Position numbers and translations under genes: made by a program. From contig JACGCM010002890.1 of the NCBI GenBank assembly GCA_014058105.1, positions 2,976,001 to 3,040,000 on the forward strand: a stretch of 64,000 nucleotides of DNA, given 5' to 3'. The stretch's first letter is position 1. Every line of letters begins with the position of its first letter. The DNA comes from Kingdonia uniflora (Eukaryota; Streptophyta; Magnoliopsida; Ranunculales; Circaeasteraceae). Below the pieces are notes generated by a model. That model was not told the origin of the DNA and ran no database searches. It saw only the letters and a list, made by a program, of their open reading frames with translations. This document shows, one piece after another, positions 21,661 to 33,382 of this stretch.

Positions 21661-22266
21661 AAACAATTTCCAGGTCGCCTCCGAGTATCATTGGGCCGAG
21701 GGGACATGATACCTAGAGGAAACCTGATAATTAACTGATCGCCTCAAACGCATTCCTGAGGGTCCAGTCTTTCAACCATCCTTGCCCCTCAAGTTTGCTC
21801 GAATGATGGAAAATTGTGCAATTCAAGGTCGCCCTCAAGTATCAGTCGGGGCGAGGGTGGACTTGATACCCGGAGTAAACTGAGAAAATTACTGGACTTC
21901 GACAATTTCAGAGCCTGGACAAAGTATATCTGATCACCCCCAATGCATCCCCGAGGGTCCAGTCTTTTGACCTTCCTTGCCCCTCGAGTTTGCTCAAAAT
22001 TGGAGACTTGAGCAATTCATGGTGCCCCCAAGTATCAGTCAGGGCGAGGGTGGACATGATACCTAGGTTCAATCAAGAAGAGGACTTGACTTTGAAGGCT
22101 TAAGCCACAGTGAAGCAATATCTGATCGCCCCCAATGCATCCCCGCCGATTTTTTATCCTTCCTTGCTTCTTGAGTTTGCTCGAAATTGGAGACTTTGAA
22201 CAATTCAAGGTCGTCCCCAAGTATCAGTCGGGGAGAGGGTAGACATGATACCTAGGTTTAACAAAG
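21661..22266. repeat. Tandem repeats of about 190 bp in the element C 3' UTR
   Basis: Units start at about 21661, 21822, 22014 and 22203 (the last partial). Shared blocks are attcaaggtcgcccYcaagtatcagtc-gggcgagggtRgacatgatacc, atctgatcRcccccaatgcatcccc and ccttcc-ttgcccctYgagtttgctcgaa. The array lies between the end of pol (22349, other strand) and the end of the antisense gene (21098), the same position as the array in element B, but its sequence is unrelated. Confidence 0.88.
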
Positions 22267-22348
22267 AATTGAAAAATAAAATTGTAGACGAAGTCTGAAT
22301 GGAACAACTTCTGTATTGAATATTCTGGGTTACATCAGTTGTACATGA

Positions 22349-23714
22349 TTACAAATATGGCCTGTTATAGGAGGCCAATTGTATTGTAAACCAGGGGTGT
22401 GGTAGGGGCTCTTCATCTTCCGTCATTAGGTAATAGGAACCCTTATCTGTTTTATCGCAGGCGATGTAGGGTCCTTCCCATGATTCGGCTAACTTGCCAG
22501 CATTCCAAGGTTTTGAATATTTTGACATGTCGAAGCTCTAGATCTCTTATGCTGAAACTTCTTGGTTGAACTCTCTTGTTGCAGGATTTTTGAAGTGAAA
22601 CATGGTAGCGGCCAAGGTTTACGATAACTCAGTCTCTAGTCTCATTAATCCATAACTTGTTGTACGCAAGTTCGAAATCATTATCTTCGTCTGTCGTGCG
22701 ATATATCCAGAGGAAAGGGGTGGGTACTTCAAATTGAGTTGGTAGCGCGGCTTCGGTCCCATATGTCTAGAGGAAAGGAGTACATCCTGTAGATTTTCTT
22801 GGTGTCGTACGATAAGCCCAGAGGACATATTGTAACTCCTGAACCCATCATCCTTTCTTTGCATCGACTCTCTTCAAAAGACCGTCGACAATTGTTTTAT
22901 TGATTGCTTCGACTTGACCGTTGCCCTGAGGATAGTAAGGTGTTGATTGTGAGAGAATGATGTTGTGATTTTTGATGAAGTTTCTAACTTTGCTTCTAAC
23001 AAACTGGGGACCGTTGTCGCATCGGATCATATAGGGGCAGCCGAAGCGAGTGATGATATTTTCCTACAAGAATTTGATAACTTATTTTTTTCTGGTTCGG
23101 CATAGAGGAACAACTTTGACTCATTTAGTAAAGTAGTCAGTTGCGACAAGGATGCTTTTTCTGCTACCTGAGGCCTTTGGGAAGGGTCCAATGAGAACGA
23201 TGGCCCATCTTTTGAATGGCCAGGAAACTTGGCTGACATGGAGGTCTCTAGAGGGGCAATGGATGTTGTGGGCATGACGCTGGCATTTGTCGCATTGCTT
23301 TGCATAGTCTGAAGTTTGTTTCTTCATGTCGGGGCAAAATAATCCATGGGTAACAGCTCGACGAGCCATAGAGTGACCAGTAGTATGAGTACCACAGGTT
23401 CCTTCGTGAAGTTTGGCTAAGATTTGAGAGGCTTCAGTTTGGGATACGCATCGAAAGAGGATGCCATTTGGGGATTTGCGATGTAATTGGTTTTTGTAGA
23501 TAATATACCTGCAGCAATTTTCTCGGATAGAGCGTTTAGCTTTGGGATCATCTGAGAGAGTAGCATTGTTGAAATAGTGAAGGAAGGGTGTCCGCCAATT
23601 ATCAGGATCGTGGCTCTTACCCCCAGTATTGATTGTGATGATTTCGATCTGGTCCATACTTGGGCGTTCGAGTACTTCGATATGGAGTGCCCGCGACTCT
23701 GAGTGGCCGAACAT
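22349..23714 (-). pseudogene. Element C integrase
   Basis: The zinc-binding region HEGTCGTHTTGHSMARR and CDKCQRHAHN (about 23275-23420) is followed by a core with all three catalytic acids readable: ATDYFTK (23125), MIRCDNGPQFV (about 23020) and QVEAINK (about 22895). The C-terminal region ends YYLMTEDEEPLPHPWFTIQL and a stop at 22349. Stops lie between the first two acids (23040-23110) and in the C-terminal part. This is the best preserved integrase of the window and a good reference for the others. Confidence 0.88.
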
Positions 23715-23779
23715 AGTTGCTATGTTGGCGAGGGCATCTGCATGTCAGTTTTCTCCATGAGGGAAATGTGTGATTGAGG

Positions 23780-24580
23780 ATTTTCGGGAAACCGGTCCAT
23801 TTGTTGTCACAAAAAAAAAGCGTAATCGGTCATGCGACTATTAGCTTTGTTTTCTCCTGTGTAGTGTTTCGGAATAAGTTGGGAATCTGTGAAGACTACA
23901 ATTTTGGGGATGCCGAGGTCGAGTGCGAGGTCGAGGCTGTAGATCAGGGCCTCATACTTTGCTTTGTTATTGAAACTTTCAAAGGCAAGTTTGACGGCTT
24001 TCTCTATTCGATCATTAGTGGGTGTTACTAGAACAATTCCAGTTCCTAAGCCATTAGGTCCTGTTGATCTGTCTGTGAATAAGCGCCAACCAGTAAGAGG
24101 GTCCCACAGATCAACTTCTTCGGGTTGATAGTCTACGAGATCATCTTCGTGTTCTTCCCAATCTACATCTTCGACCGGGAAGTCGGCTAGAAAGTCTGCT
24201 ACAGCTTGGCCTTTTAGGGATATTTTCTTCTCAAAGGTAATGTCGTGTTCGCCAAGGAATATGGACCACTGTTGCACTCGTCTGGATTTTTCCCTTTTGC
24301 TGTGTACTTCTCGAAGGGGATAACTGGTAATAACACGGATGGGATGAGACTGAAAATATGGTTTGAGTTTACAGGTTGAATAGACAAGTATGAGGAGTAA
24401 AAGTTTGAGTTTTGAATACCGGGTCTCTACAGAGGTTAGGGTTTTGTTGATGAAATATACAGGTTTTTCGATATTGGAATCAAGTCGAATGAGTACTGAA
24501 CTGATAGAAGTTTCTGTAGCAGCGAGGTATAAAGAGAGTGCTTCTCGCCTTCGATAGGGGTACAGATAATAGGTGGACAA
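23780..24580 (-). pseudogene. Element C native and second RNase H domains
   Basis: The open stretch 24580-23807 (257 aa) contains the native RNase H (YLAATETSISSVLIRL, NKTLTSVETRYSKLK) and a connector (DFLADFPVEDVDWEEHEDD). The second RNase H follows, with TDRSTGPNGLG for the first acidic motif, YEALIYSLDLAL for the Glu and VVFTDSQL for the next Asp. Tandem RNase H domains are known for Tat-lineage elements, where the second is thought to have been acquired separately. It connects to the RT above through a stretch with stops (24581-24780). Confidence 0.85.
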
Positions 24581-24780
24581 CCAAGATATGTTTTAAGCTC
24601 AAGGAAGGCTTGTTCGCACTCAGGGGTCCTATTGATCTCAGAGTTGTTTTTCTTTTTTATTTTGTGGGCACCCTGATCGCGTAAGAGGGAAAAAAGCCAA
24701 GCACATCGGTCAGATGATTTCGAAATAAAACGGTTAAGGGCTGCTATCCTGCCAGCTACTTTTTGGACGTCTTTCTTGGT

Positions 24781-25440
24781 TCAGGGCGAAGGCATGTCTA
24801 TGAGGGCCCGAATGTGGGAGAGATCGATCTCTATCCCACGTTTACTGATATGGTGACCCAAAATTTTTCTAGATGACACGCCAAATTGGTACTTATTTGG
24901 GTTGAGTTTCATACTGTATGCGCAAAGTATTGAGAAGATTTCTATTAGGTCATGGATATGGGTATTCTTATGAAGGCTTTTGCATAACATGCCATCGATA
25001 TAGACTACGACTGACTTTCCAAGCAAGGGTTTAAACATGGTTGTGACAAGGCGTTGGTATGTACCACTAGCATTTTTAAGGCCGAAGGGCATTACACTGA
25101 AACAGTAAAGGCCTTGTTCGGCTATAAATGTAATTTTATGTTGATCTTCCGGGAGGAGGGGTACCTGATTGTAACCCAAAGCCATGTCCATCATAGATAG
25201 GCGTTTGTGTCCAGCAGTAGCGTCGTGGAGTAGAGAGATAGTTGGGAAGAGGAAACTATCCTTCGGTGTATGCATGTTGAGGTCAGTGAAGTTGACGCAG
25301 ATTCTGATTTTGCCATTCTTCTTAGGTACTGCCACGATGTTCGACATCCAGTCTGCATACTTCACTTCTCTGATAAACCCAGCGGCTATGAGCTTGTGAA
25401 CTTTAAGGTTTACTGATTCTCAAAGTCGTGGTGCCAGTGT
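24781..25440 (-). pseudogene. Element C reverse transcriptase
   Basis: Open over 194 residues: DWMSNIVAVPKKNGKIRICV, TPKDSFLFPTISLLHDATAG, MMDMALGYNQVPL, MPFGLKNASGTYQRL and VVYIDGMLCKS. The family's catalytic YxDD box has become YIDG, removing one of the two metal-binding aspartates. The enzyme would therefore be inactive even without the surrounding stops. The end of this segment (IDMPSP, then a stop) flows into the RNase H region. Confidence 0.9.
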
Positions 25441-25460
25441 ACGTTTCTTTTACTTTATTG

Positions 25461-26339
25461 CTAACGAATAGGGGATAAGATTATGGCGATGGCACGCCAG
25501 GTTGGGGTTGACACCGGGCATCTTTTGAAATGTCCAGGCAAAGATATCTTTGTTTGCTCGAAGGAACTTGGAAAGTTCGAGGTGTTCAGACTCGTTAAGG
25601 AGGGTTCCAATAAATGTACCCCGACCAGGACCGTCGAGTTCGATATAAACAGTGGGTTCGATAGGTCGTGTGGTATCTGTCGAAGTTGAAGGTATAGGAA
25701 GATGCTGTGATTGCTATGGGCGGTTGACAAGTTTTCATGTTTAGTCAATCTCTGGGTGCCCGCATGAGCGAAGTTCCAAGTACTCTCGTGATTGCTGAAT
25801 CGAAGGGTTTGATGATTGGTCAAAGGTATAGCTCGTATGGCGTGAAGCCAATGTCGTCCGAGTATACCAAGGTATTTGGACTTCTGATCAATGACTATGA
25901 ATTTGGTTTGAAGGGTAATGGGACCTAAAGTTACGGGTAGACTGATGCGGCCAGCAGCGACTTCTGTTAATCCCTTGAAACCTTTTAGCTCTACGTTAGC
26001 TGTGGTTATAAGGTCTATTTTTTTCATGGTTTGGACTATTTGGAGAAATAGAACGTCAGCTGCGCTCTCAGTATCTAAGAGCATTGTATGGAGAACGAGG
26101 TTCTCGATCTTAATCATGATGACTAATGCATCAGAATGGGGAAAACAGACATGTGAAGTATCGTAGCCGATAAATGAGATGCCTTCCAGTCGAGGGTGAC
26201 TACTGGTTTTTGACAAGAGGGTAGGAAATTTCTCCTTATAGGTAAGCTTGTAACATTCTTCAACTCGCTTTTGTTTGCTCTTGGAGAGTCGACTGTCTAT
26301 ATTGTTGACTTTGATGAACTTAACTCTGTAGATATGCAC
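25461..26339 (-). pseudogene. Element C aspartic protease region
   Basis: The longest open frame of element C (292 aa). The protease motif region reads HTMLLDTESAADVLFLQIV, where the family's DTGSS is DTESA: the Asp is kept and the Gly is replaced. The flap and hydrophobic regions (KGLTEVAAGRISLPVTLGP; KSKYLGILGRHWLHAIRAIP) are well preserved. The C-terminal part (LEPSLTSLNTSNFPSSFEQT) leads towards the RT N-terminus. It acts, in a live element, to process Gag-Pol in the cytoplasmic particle. Confidence 0.85.
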
Positions 26340-26435
26340 CTCGGCTGGGTCAGTTATAGGGGTGGAAAGGGATTTGAGTTAGGACCCATCAAGGTAGCTT
26401 GGTAGATCAGTAATATATTGGTGCAAACGTCCTGT

Positions 26436-27981
26436 TCAGAAGATAAGTTTAAGAGAGAGCTGAAGGGTGAAGCATTTATTAGTATGATGGCAATTGCATT
26501 TGTGGTTGGTACAGAAATATTTGCGTGGTCGGATTTCTATGGGGAAAGGGACGCGCCAAATGGGATCTGCCTGTATGTGAGGTAAAAGGGTGCTGAGGGG
26601 AGCAGTAAGTATAGGTAAAATAGGCTTTAGTCGCTTCTTGCGTGCTTTGGTGCTGCTATTAATCATTGGACATTTACGGCTCTCAGCCTCATGTGAGACA
26701 AGAATGATCAGGGGTGTGGGGGCAGAGTGGGTGTGTTGCCGAGGTTTATTAGAAGTTGCTATTTGTGGAGGCTGGCTCTGTTTGTGAGACTCTTGAAGGC
26801 ACTCGAGGTCGATATAGCCGCTGACTTTTGAGAGCATCTCTTCGAGTGTTTCGGGCTTGTAGAGACTGAGATATTCTTTTACTCGGCTGTGATCAGGCAG
26901 AGCATTCGAGTAGGACAAAATAACATTCGAGCAGTCGAGATTTTCAATTTTATGAGATTCATCGAGGAATCTTTGTGTGAAGGCTTTGAGGGTCTCATTG
27001 CCAGACTTTCTGAAATAGAAAAAGCGTCAACTCTGACCTCTCTGTCTTTGTTGGAGGCGAACTCGGCGATGAAAAGTTGTGAAAGTTGCTTAAAGTTACG
27101 AATTATGCCATTTGGGAGGTTATGGTACCATTGAAGGTGGTTATCGGTAAGGCTTGTTAGAAAAAGGCGACATAAAAGATAGTCAGCCGTAGAGGAGAGG
27201 CTCGGGGCATTTCAGAATTCGAGGATGTGGGATTGAGGGTCTGTATTACGATATTTGTTGACTTTAGGAGTGCGAAAGTTAGAAGGCATTTTGATGGCCA
27301 AAAGTTTAGGGAAAATCGGGTTGTTGAGGCGGCTCCAAGAGTCTGTAGCTGGACTCGTGGTAACACGGATGACTGGTTGTATTTTGTGGTCGAATTCCTA
27401 CTGTGTAACGTATGCAGGATGAGGTGAAGATTGGTGAAGTTGAAGGTCGTGTGGTCGAGTATGTGTTATAAAGTCTGTACTGTGTTCCCCGAGCCGTTCT
27501 CGAGCAGGACAACATATGGGTTGTCTGGAGGAGCGAAGGGTTGAGTCAGAAGAGTCTTATGCGGGATGAATCCCGAGGTGGATAGAACCGGTTGGGGGGA
27601 TAGTATGGGAAATACCTTTGGCCCTAGAGTTAGCTAGGGGTAACTCGAGGTTTGGAGGTGGGTCAAGGCGGTACGGGAAGTAACGCGCGATGGGTTGGGT
27701 GCCTGGGACGGACGAGCAGGTTCCAAGGGCTGTAATCTTTGTAGCTCTTGGAGGGTGTTGCACAACTCATCGATTGCTCTGTTTTGCTGGATTTTGTCAT
27801 CCAAACGTCGATTCCGCTCTGCTTCCAATGCCAAACGGTGACTTTCACATTCCTGATTCAATTGGTTCTAGTGGCACTCCTTTGCCATAGCGACCTGTTG
27901 AGAAAGTAATGCTATTTGAGCGGCAACTCCGTCGATAGAATTTCTAGCCTGGGTGGAGTTAGAACGGCGTGTGGGTACCAT
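26436..27981 (-). pseudogene. Element C gag
   Basis: ATG at 27981 (MVPTRRSNSTQARNSIDGVA) with an N-terminal coiled coil (SQQVAMAKECH, then a stop; LNQECESHRLALEAERNRRL). A proline-rich linker follows, then the retrotransposon gag core around 26990-27310 (WYHNLPNGIIRNFKQLSQLF) and SGYIDLECLQES. A zinc-knuckle-like end follows (YFCTNHKCNCHHTNKCFTLQ) at about 26460-26520. Several frameshifts and stops are present. The order and motifs match Tat gag proteins. Confidence 0.82.
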
Positions 27982-28048
27982 GGAGGATAATCTGCTGGTG
28001 TAAAAAACAAGGGGTGGGGAACAAGGGAGGGAGATTGGTAGGGTGGGA

Positions 28049-28066
28049 AGCACTGACAACGCCAAT
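28049..28066 (-). other. Element C primer binding site region
   Basis: The minus strand reads ATTGGCGTTGTCAGTGC directly inside the 5' LTR. It parallels TTTGGCGGCGTCTGTGG in element B at the same place. Confidence 0.6.
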
Positions 28067-28813
28067 TATAGGGAACTAACTCCATTTGGGCAGGAGTTGG
28101 TTCTTATAAAGTAGACTCAGTCCTCAATCAAAGGGGACAAGCAATTGACCAAAGATAAGATATAACAAAAGGCAAATACTTGCATAGAGACCCGAAAGTG
28201 ACTCCCTACGACCTCTGAAAAAAAAATTTAAGATGGATTGTATTACTGAAGAGTAAATTACTGGTTCGAGTACAGAAGTAATGGGGTGGTCGAAGGTAAA
28301 AATGTAAAGCCTGGAGGAGATTTTTGTAACCTCCGCTTGGTTTCCCCTCTCCTTTATTTATAGAACATAGGGAGCAGAGTCATCATGCGCGGGTTCGGTT
28401 TAAATGATTACGTTATCATAAAAGTTTAGCGAGTGATGCGCTGGTCTTGTCGGTACTGTTACTGCTGCATTTATTGGTGATGGCTCTGAACGACGTGGTG
28501 GTTGGGCTTGTCACCGCAGATGCACAGGCCAATCAATGCGTTGTTTTACCGGATGAGGTAGTTGTTTGTCTTATCTTGCTTCGACCGTGTGATACTGAGG
28601 CATAAGGATATCTGCTGCTAGCACATTAATCTATTCTCGAAGTTCTATCTGTTGAGCTGGCTGTCTGTCTTATCATACTTGGACCGTATGTAGATATGGT
28701 CAAAGGATGTCTGCTGCAATGTACTGATCCGTTCTTGAAGTTCTGTCCGCTATCGAAGGTTCATCTCTGGGGGATCTCTGTAGAGCCTTGTTTTAGGGGT
28801 TGAGAGGGCTTCG
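28067..28813 (-). repeat. Element C 5' LTR (outer end incomplete)
   Basis: Aligns with 15439-16200. Beyond about 28813 the similarity to the 3' LTR stops, while integrase sequence of B can be read in 28815-28930 (ADPAETN, DEQLHR). The outermost 55 or so bases of the LTR therefore appear lost. Confidence 0.78.
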
Positions 28814-28814
28814 A

Positions 28815-29098
28815 TGCAATTGTTCATCTCTGGGGGATCCGTTCTCAAAGTTCGTCTCTGCGGGATCTGCTGAGAGTGGTTCATTGTAATTTTTGTTGAC
28901 ACCGAGGTAGGCTAAGGAAGGCTTTCACCAATCGTCGTCTTCCTCTTTATCGCCCCCAGTGCTGATCGTGCATACATATATGCGATCAATGTGGAGGGTT
29001 GAAATTTTTTCGATCTGGAGATATCGAGCTTTTGTACGCAAAACCCCGGCTAGATAAGCCAAGGAATCGGGGTGCCTATTTTCACCTCGAGGAAGATA
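28815..29098 (-). pseudogene. Element B integrase N-terminal part (above the C insertion)
   Basis: The minus strand reads NRHPDSLAYLAG (29045-29080), then STGGDKEEDDDW (about 28930-28965), a stop, and KPSLAYL. A stretch with SADPAETNFENGSPRDEQLH follows, which aligns with SDDPKAKRSIRE..YKNQLH of element C. The next 15-20 residues expected before LLRKLCEGTCGSH (15438 downwards) are absent. A little B sequence seems to have been lost when C inserted. Confidence 0.72.
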
Positions 29099-29539
29099 TT
29101 AGAGAGTTTCTTTTGCAAACTTACTCATTTTATCAGCAATGAGGGCTGCGTATTCGATCATCTTCCCATTCTTCTTGTATTGCTCGGAGGAGTGGGGAAC
29201 GAAGAGTAATGAATCTGTGAAAACTGAGAGTTCAGGGACATCGAGCTCAAGTGCGAGGCCGAGTCTGTGAATAAGAGCTTCATACTCAGTGACATTATTT
29301 GAGGCCTCAAAATCCAAGCGGATTGATTTCTCAATTCTGTCATTAGAAGAGGTAATCAAAATTATCCCAATTCCTGACCCTACGGGTCCTGCTGATCCAT
29401 CGGTGTCAAGCCTCCACCCTGACGTAGTGATCCAGTCAGCTCGTTCGTCGAATGGCTTGGGGTGTAGAATCTCTGGTGTGTCTTCAGTAAGGTCTGGGAC
29501 ATGCTCCTCCCACTCGAGATCCTCCGCTGGAAAATCCAT
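29099..29539 (-). pseudogene. Element B second RNase H domain
   Basis: Open for 146 residues. Acidic motifs DTDGSAGPVGSG, NNVTEYEALIHRLGLAL and LSVFTDSLLFVPHSSEQY preserve Asp, Glu and Asp in order. The domain follows the connector DFPAEDLEWEEHVPDLTED. It is the extra RNase H typical of Tat elements and is the best preserved domain of B, but the flanks contain stops. Confidence 0.85.
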
Positions 29540-29632
29540 GAGAAAATCGGCAACAGCATGACCTTTTTCAGAATGACGTTGTTTGAACTTGATATCATGT
29601 TCTCCTAAACTGACTATCCACTGTTATACACT

Positions 29633-30781
29633 TCATGACTTCTCTTTTTTGGATAGAACTTCCCGAAGTGGGTAGTTCATCATAACTTTGACTGAATGTA
29701 CTTGGAAGTAGTGCTTGAGTTTTTCCAAAGAGTAAACAAGGGTGAGAAGAAGTTTCTCAATTTTAGAGTACCTTGTTTCTAGTGATGTGAGGGTTTTACT
29801 GATGAAGAAGACTGGATTTTCTATTTTCCCTTCCAGGTGAAAGAGAACTGAGCTGACGGAAGTATCTGTGACAGCTAGGTAGATTATCAGTTCCTCATTA
29901 CCTACTGGGGTGCTCATTATAGGAGACTTCCCCAAATAGATTTTGTAATCCTAAAAAGCTGCTTCGCATTCTGATGTCCATGTGACTTCTATGGTTGGCT
30001 AAACCTTTCCTTGTTTTTTATATCCATGGAGTATTTAGAATAGCCAACGGCAGCAGTCTGAAGATTTTGAGCCGAAACGGTTGATTGCGGCAATCTAGCC
30101 GGTGAGTTTTTGAACGACTTTTGTTGTCTTTGGAGAAGGAATGTCGAGGAGAGTCTGAATTTGATCCAGATCGGCGTCAATCCTTTTCTTGCTGATGAGG
30201 TGACCAAGAAAGCGGTCAGAATGTACCCCAAACAGACATTTATCAGGGTTGAAATCCATTCTGTAAGATCGAAGGTTGTTGAATATAGTGTTGAGATTTG
30301 AGATATGATCATTTGACTGTACACTTTTACACAAGAGATCATCGATGTAGACTTCAAAGATTTTCCCAAGGTGTACTTTGAACATAACAGTCATCAGTCG
30401 TTGATATGTGGCACCTGCGTTCTTGAGCCCGAAGGGTATGAGTTTGTAATAATAAAGGCCTCTTTCGGTGATGAACGTTGTCTTCTCTTGATCTTCTTCT
30501 AAAAGAGGAATTTGATTATACTCGGAAGCAGCGTCCATCATAGATAAGAAATCATGGCCTGTTAGGGAATCCAGAATTTGATGAATGTTGGGAAGAGGGA
30601 AACTGTCCTTTGGAGTATGTTTGTTCAGATTTGTGAAATCTAGGCAAACTCGATCTTTTCCGCTCTTCTTTAGGACAGCGACAATGTTGGAAATCCACTC
30701 TGGATAGTTGACTTCTCGAATGAATCCTACTTTGTTCAATTTCTCGATCATGGTGCTTACTTCATCTCTGAGATGAGGCAA
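29633..30781 (-). pseudogene. Element B reverse transcriptase and native RNase H
   Basis: RT: MIEKLNKVGFIREVNYPEW, KSGKDRVCLDFTNLNKHTPK, MMDAASEYNQIPL, IPFGLKNAGATYQRLMTVMF, and an intact catalytic box VYIDDLLCKS (about 30340-30365). The RT stretch is open from 30781 to 30095 (228 aa). After decayed sequence the native RNase H follows (29935-29633: YLAVTDTSVSSVLFHLEGKI, FISKTLTSLETRYSKIEKLL). Stops separate the two parts. In a live element it copies element RNA inside the particle. Confidence 0.9.
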
Positions 30782-31210
30782 AATTCATCGTTGTTTCTAT
30801 TTGACCACTGTGGCACTGATATTGATGGCTAACTTGAGGCAAGCCATGGCAGGATCGACTCCGGGCATTTCTTCGAAAGATCATACAAAAATGTCTCGAT
30901 TGAGTTACAAGAACTGAATGAGAGCATCTTTCTCTTTCCGAACCAGCTTGGTTCTGATGAACATACCTCTACTTAGTCCATCAATGTTGACATATTTCGT
31001 AGGCTCCTCTGTAGGTGGTTGATCGTTGAGGTGATCAACTTTCAGTAATTACTATGCGGCCAATCTGTCTGAAGTATCTAGGATGGCAGAGATAGTATTT
31101 TCACAAGCTCGAGAGAGTTTCTGACTACCTTTGATCTCATAAATAACGTTATTGTACTTAAATCGAAGTGCCTGATGATAGGTGGAAGTGATTGCTTCCA
31201 TATTATGTAT

Positions 31211-31447
31211 TCAGCAGCGGCCCATAATCCCAAGATAGTGAGATTTGGCATTGATGACATAGAAAACATCATCGATAGTGGCTGGTCTAACGGTAATAGG
31301 TAAGATGATCTGGCCTACTCGTTCCTCCCTAGATCTATTAAATCTACTGATGTCGATCTCACTCTGAATAACTTTGTCGGCTAAATCCATCTGGTCGATG
31401 GTACTCTGAAAAAGAATTTCAATGCTGCTCCCAGTATCGATCATCAT
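31211..31447 (-). pseudogene. Element B aspartic protease fragment
   Basis: 78 codons open, with the protease motif intact as MMIDTGSSIEILFQSTIDQM and the conserved hydrophobic end NAKSHYLGIMGR. Downstream (31200-30790) the linker to RT is decayed (QALRFKYNNVIYEIKGS; EEMPGVDPAMACLKLAINIS). Confidence 0.85.
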
Positions 31448-31499
31448 TGTGTGTATGATAAAACTGCTTCATCTTGAGTATTATGACTAACGCATCATG

Positions 31500-33320
31500 A
31501 TGTGGAAATTTGACGTGGCTAGTTTCACAATCTTAGAAGGAAATTCCGTGTCGGTGATTACTCGTCTCGTGAAGAATCTTGGCCTCTTTATATTGAGGTG
31601 TAAGATCACAGCATTTTGAAAGACTTCGACGTTTTGATCGGTTAGAATTGGAGATCTGATTGATTTCGATCATGTTGCTGAGGTACATATAGTAAAGATG
31701 CTTCTCCTCGGCTTTATCATTGACCTGAACAACTTCGAGCTGCTTCTTATAGTTGCCATTTTGGTATGACTTTAGGTCAATAATGTATTCGAGCATCCAT
31801 TCCTCCTCGAAAATGTACTCGAGAAACTGCTGTAGAGAATAGCAATTGCCAGTTGTATGATGATTTACCATATGATGTAGAAAAAATTGTCAATTCTCGA
31901 TGGGCCCCAGTAGTTGAGAGACGCGGTAGAGTGCGTCCTTCAATAGCAGTGGAAAAATTGTTGAGATTCAGATGTTCATCTTTGGGAGGACGGGTCTGTT
32001 TTGCGGACCGCCTTTCCGAGGGTACCCAGTATTCCCCTTGGTGCGTTTCTGATCTCCCTGTAACTCGGGTTCGCTGATTCGATCTGTATACGAGGTTTTG
32101 GTGGAGAGGACAAATTTAGTAGACTTTTATTGCTCAGACATGACGTATCCATTGACTTTGGTGATCATCTCCTCTAATATCGCAGGTTTGTTAAGGAAGA
32201 GGTATTCTTTGTCCTTGCAGTCGAGCCGGAGAGCATTGGTGAAAGTGGACACAGCTTCTTTTTGGTCGAGGTTATCAACTTTTCTCGCGAGCTCTTGGAA
32301 TTTATTTGAGGATTCTTCAAGCTTTTCTCCATGTGACTGCCTAAGACCGATAAGAGAATACAAGTTCTTCTCTTTGTCTTTGTTGTGAGCATATGTCTTG
32401 ATGAACTACTTTTATAGCTGATCATATGTGTAGATGGATTCCTCAAGGAGAGAATGGAACCCTTGGGTTTGTTCCTCCTGTAAACTTGTGGCAAACAAAT
32501 GGTTGAGGATGTGGTTGAGATTGGAGTGCAACCTCAATGAATCATGGTATCGCTGAATATGCTCCTTCAGGCCAGTACCTTTGTATTTGCGAATTTTGGG
32601 AGTATGGAAATCTTTCTGTATCTCTATATAAAATAGTTATTTGGCAATCAGACTTCCTTGTAACTTTGAGGTATCGTGGGTAGTACCCAGAACTTGTGCC
32701 TCGATCAACTCCTTAATCCGTTGGTCCATGTGCTCTTACGCGATGAAATGACATGTTGGTTGAATCGCTGGACATGCTGGCTGGGGATGATGAGTTCCCG
32801 TACCTTCATTCAAGTGATCTCGTGCTGGAACTTGATGTAGAGGTCGCTGGTCTTCCTCCTAATGGATGGAAATCTGGGGACCTCGACTGAATTTTTATTG
32901 AACATCTGCCCCCAAATGGATGGAGGGCTGCAGTTCGTGTTATAAATTACTAGAATCGCTTTACTGGTGACTCCCCGAGGTCCAAATCTTTCTCTTGCAG
33001 AAATACGGGAGGTCTCACGAAGTTGATCATGGCCCGTGGTTAGAGGTGCTTGCTGAGTATTTTGTAGAGCCTCGAGTACAGTTTGCATCATCGTCATCTA
33101 ATCTTCGTGCCGTTTGAGCGCTGTCAAATGTGCTTGTCGCTCTGTATCGATCTCTTTCTCTCAGAGCTCACGATCCTTTGTCAACTGAAGATCGAGTTCG
33201 GTATATTTTTCTCTCTCAGCGAGGAGATTCGCCAGTAACTCTTTGAACTGTCCCGGATCCACAGATATTTTGAGCTGAGTTCCTTCGGCCGGTCGTCTAG
33301 AAGAAACTATAATTGAAAAT
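31500..33320 (-). pseudogene. Element B gag
   Basis: The N-terminus shows ISVDPGQFKELLANLLAERE (about 33260) and coiled coil. The start codon is probably decayed (ATA near 33312). Then PLTTGHDQLRETSRISARER; the gag core is in poor shape (32380-32800), and a better part at 32363-32127 reads NKFQELARKVDNLDQKEAVS and FTNALRLDCKDKEYLFLNKP. The C-terminal zinc-knuckle region near 31830-31870 survives only in part. Multiple frameshifts. Confidence 0.75.
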
Positions 33321-33363
33321 TTTAGTTAATGGCTGCCTTAGGGTATTGTGGAAATGTAATCTT

Positions 33364-33382
33364 CCCCACAGACGCCGCCAAA
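33364..33382 (-). other. Element B primer binding site region
   Basis: The minus strand reads TTTGGCGGCGTCTGTGGGG directly inside the LTR end ATTACA. It is the leader form commonly found in plant Tat-type elements, with one change. Confidence 0.65.

Larger units (their letters stand above)
15439..28813 (-). mobile_element. Element C: Tat-like Ty3/gypsy element with antisense genes, inserted in element B
   Basis: LTRs are 15439-16255 (3') and 28067 to about 28813 (5'), about 9% different by eye. The minus strand holds gag (27981-26436), protease, RT, two RNase H domains and integrase ending at 22349. The plus strand holds a short gene (17385-17678) and a multi-exon coiled-coil gene (18926-21098). 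A PBS region TTGGCGTTGTCAGTGC and a polypurine tract GAGAGGGGGCGA fit the LTR edges. The outer end of the 5' LTR is irregular: the first 55 or so bases found in the 3' LTR are missing, and no clean target duplication is visible. Lineage Tat, as for B. It is the innermost and youngest element of the nest. Confidence 0.88.

Noticed and set aside
13816..22266. Regular repeats that could be taken for a CRISPR array
   Set aside because: Units are about 160-190 bp, diverged over their whole length and without spacers, inside plant retrotransposons.
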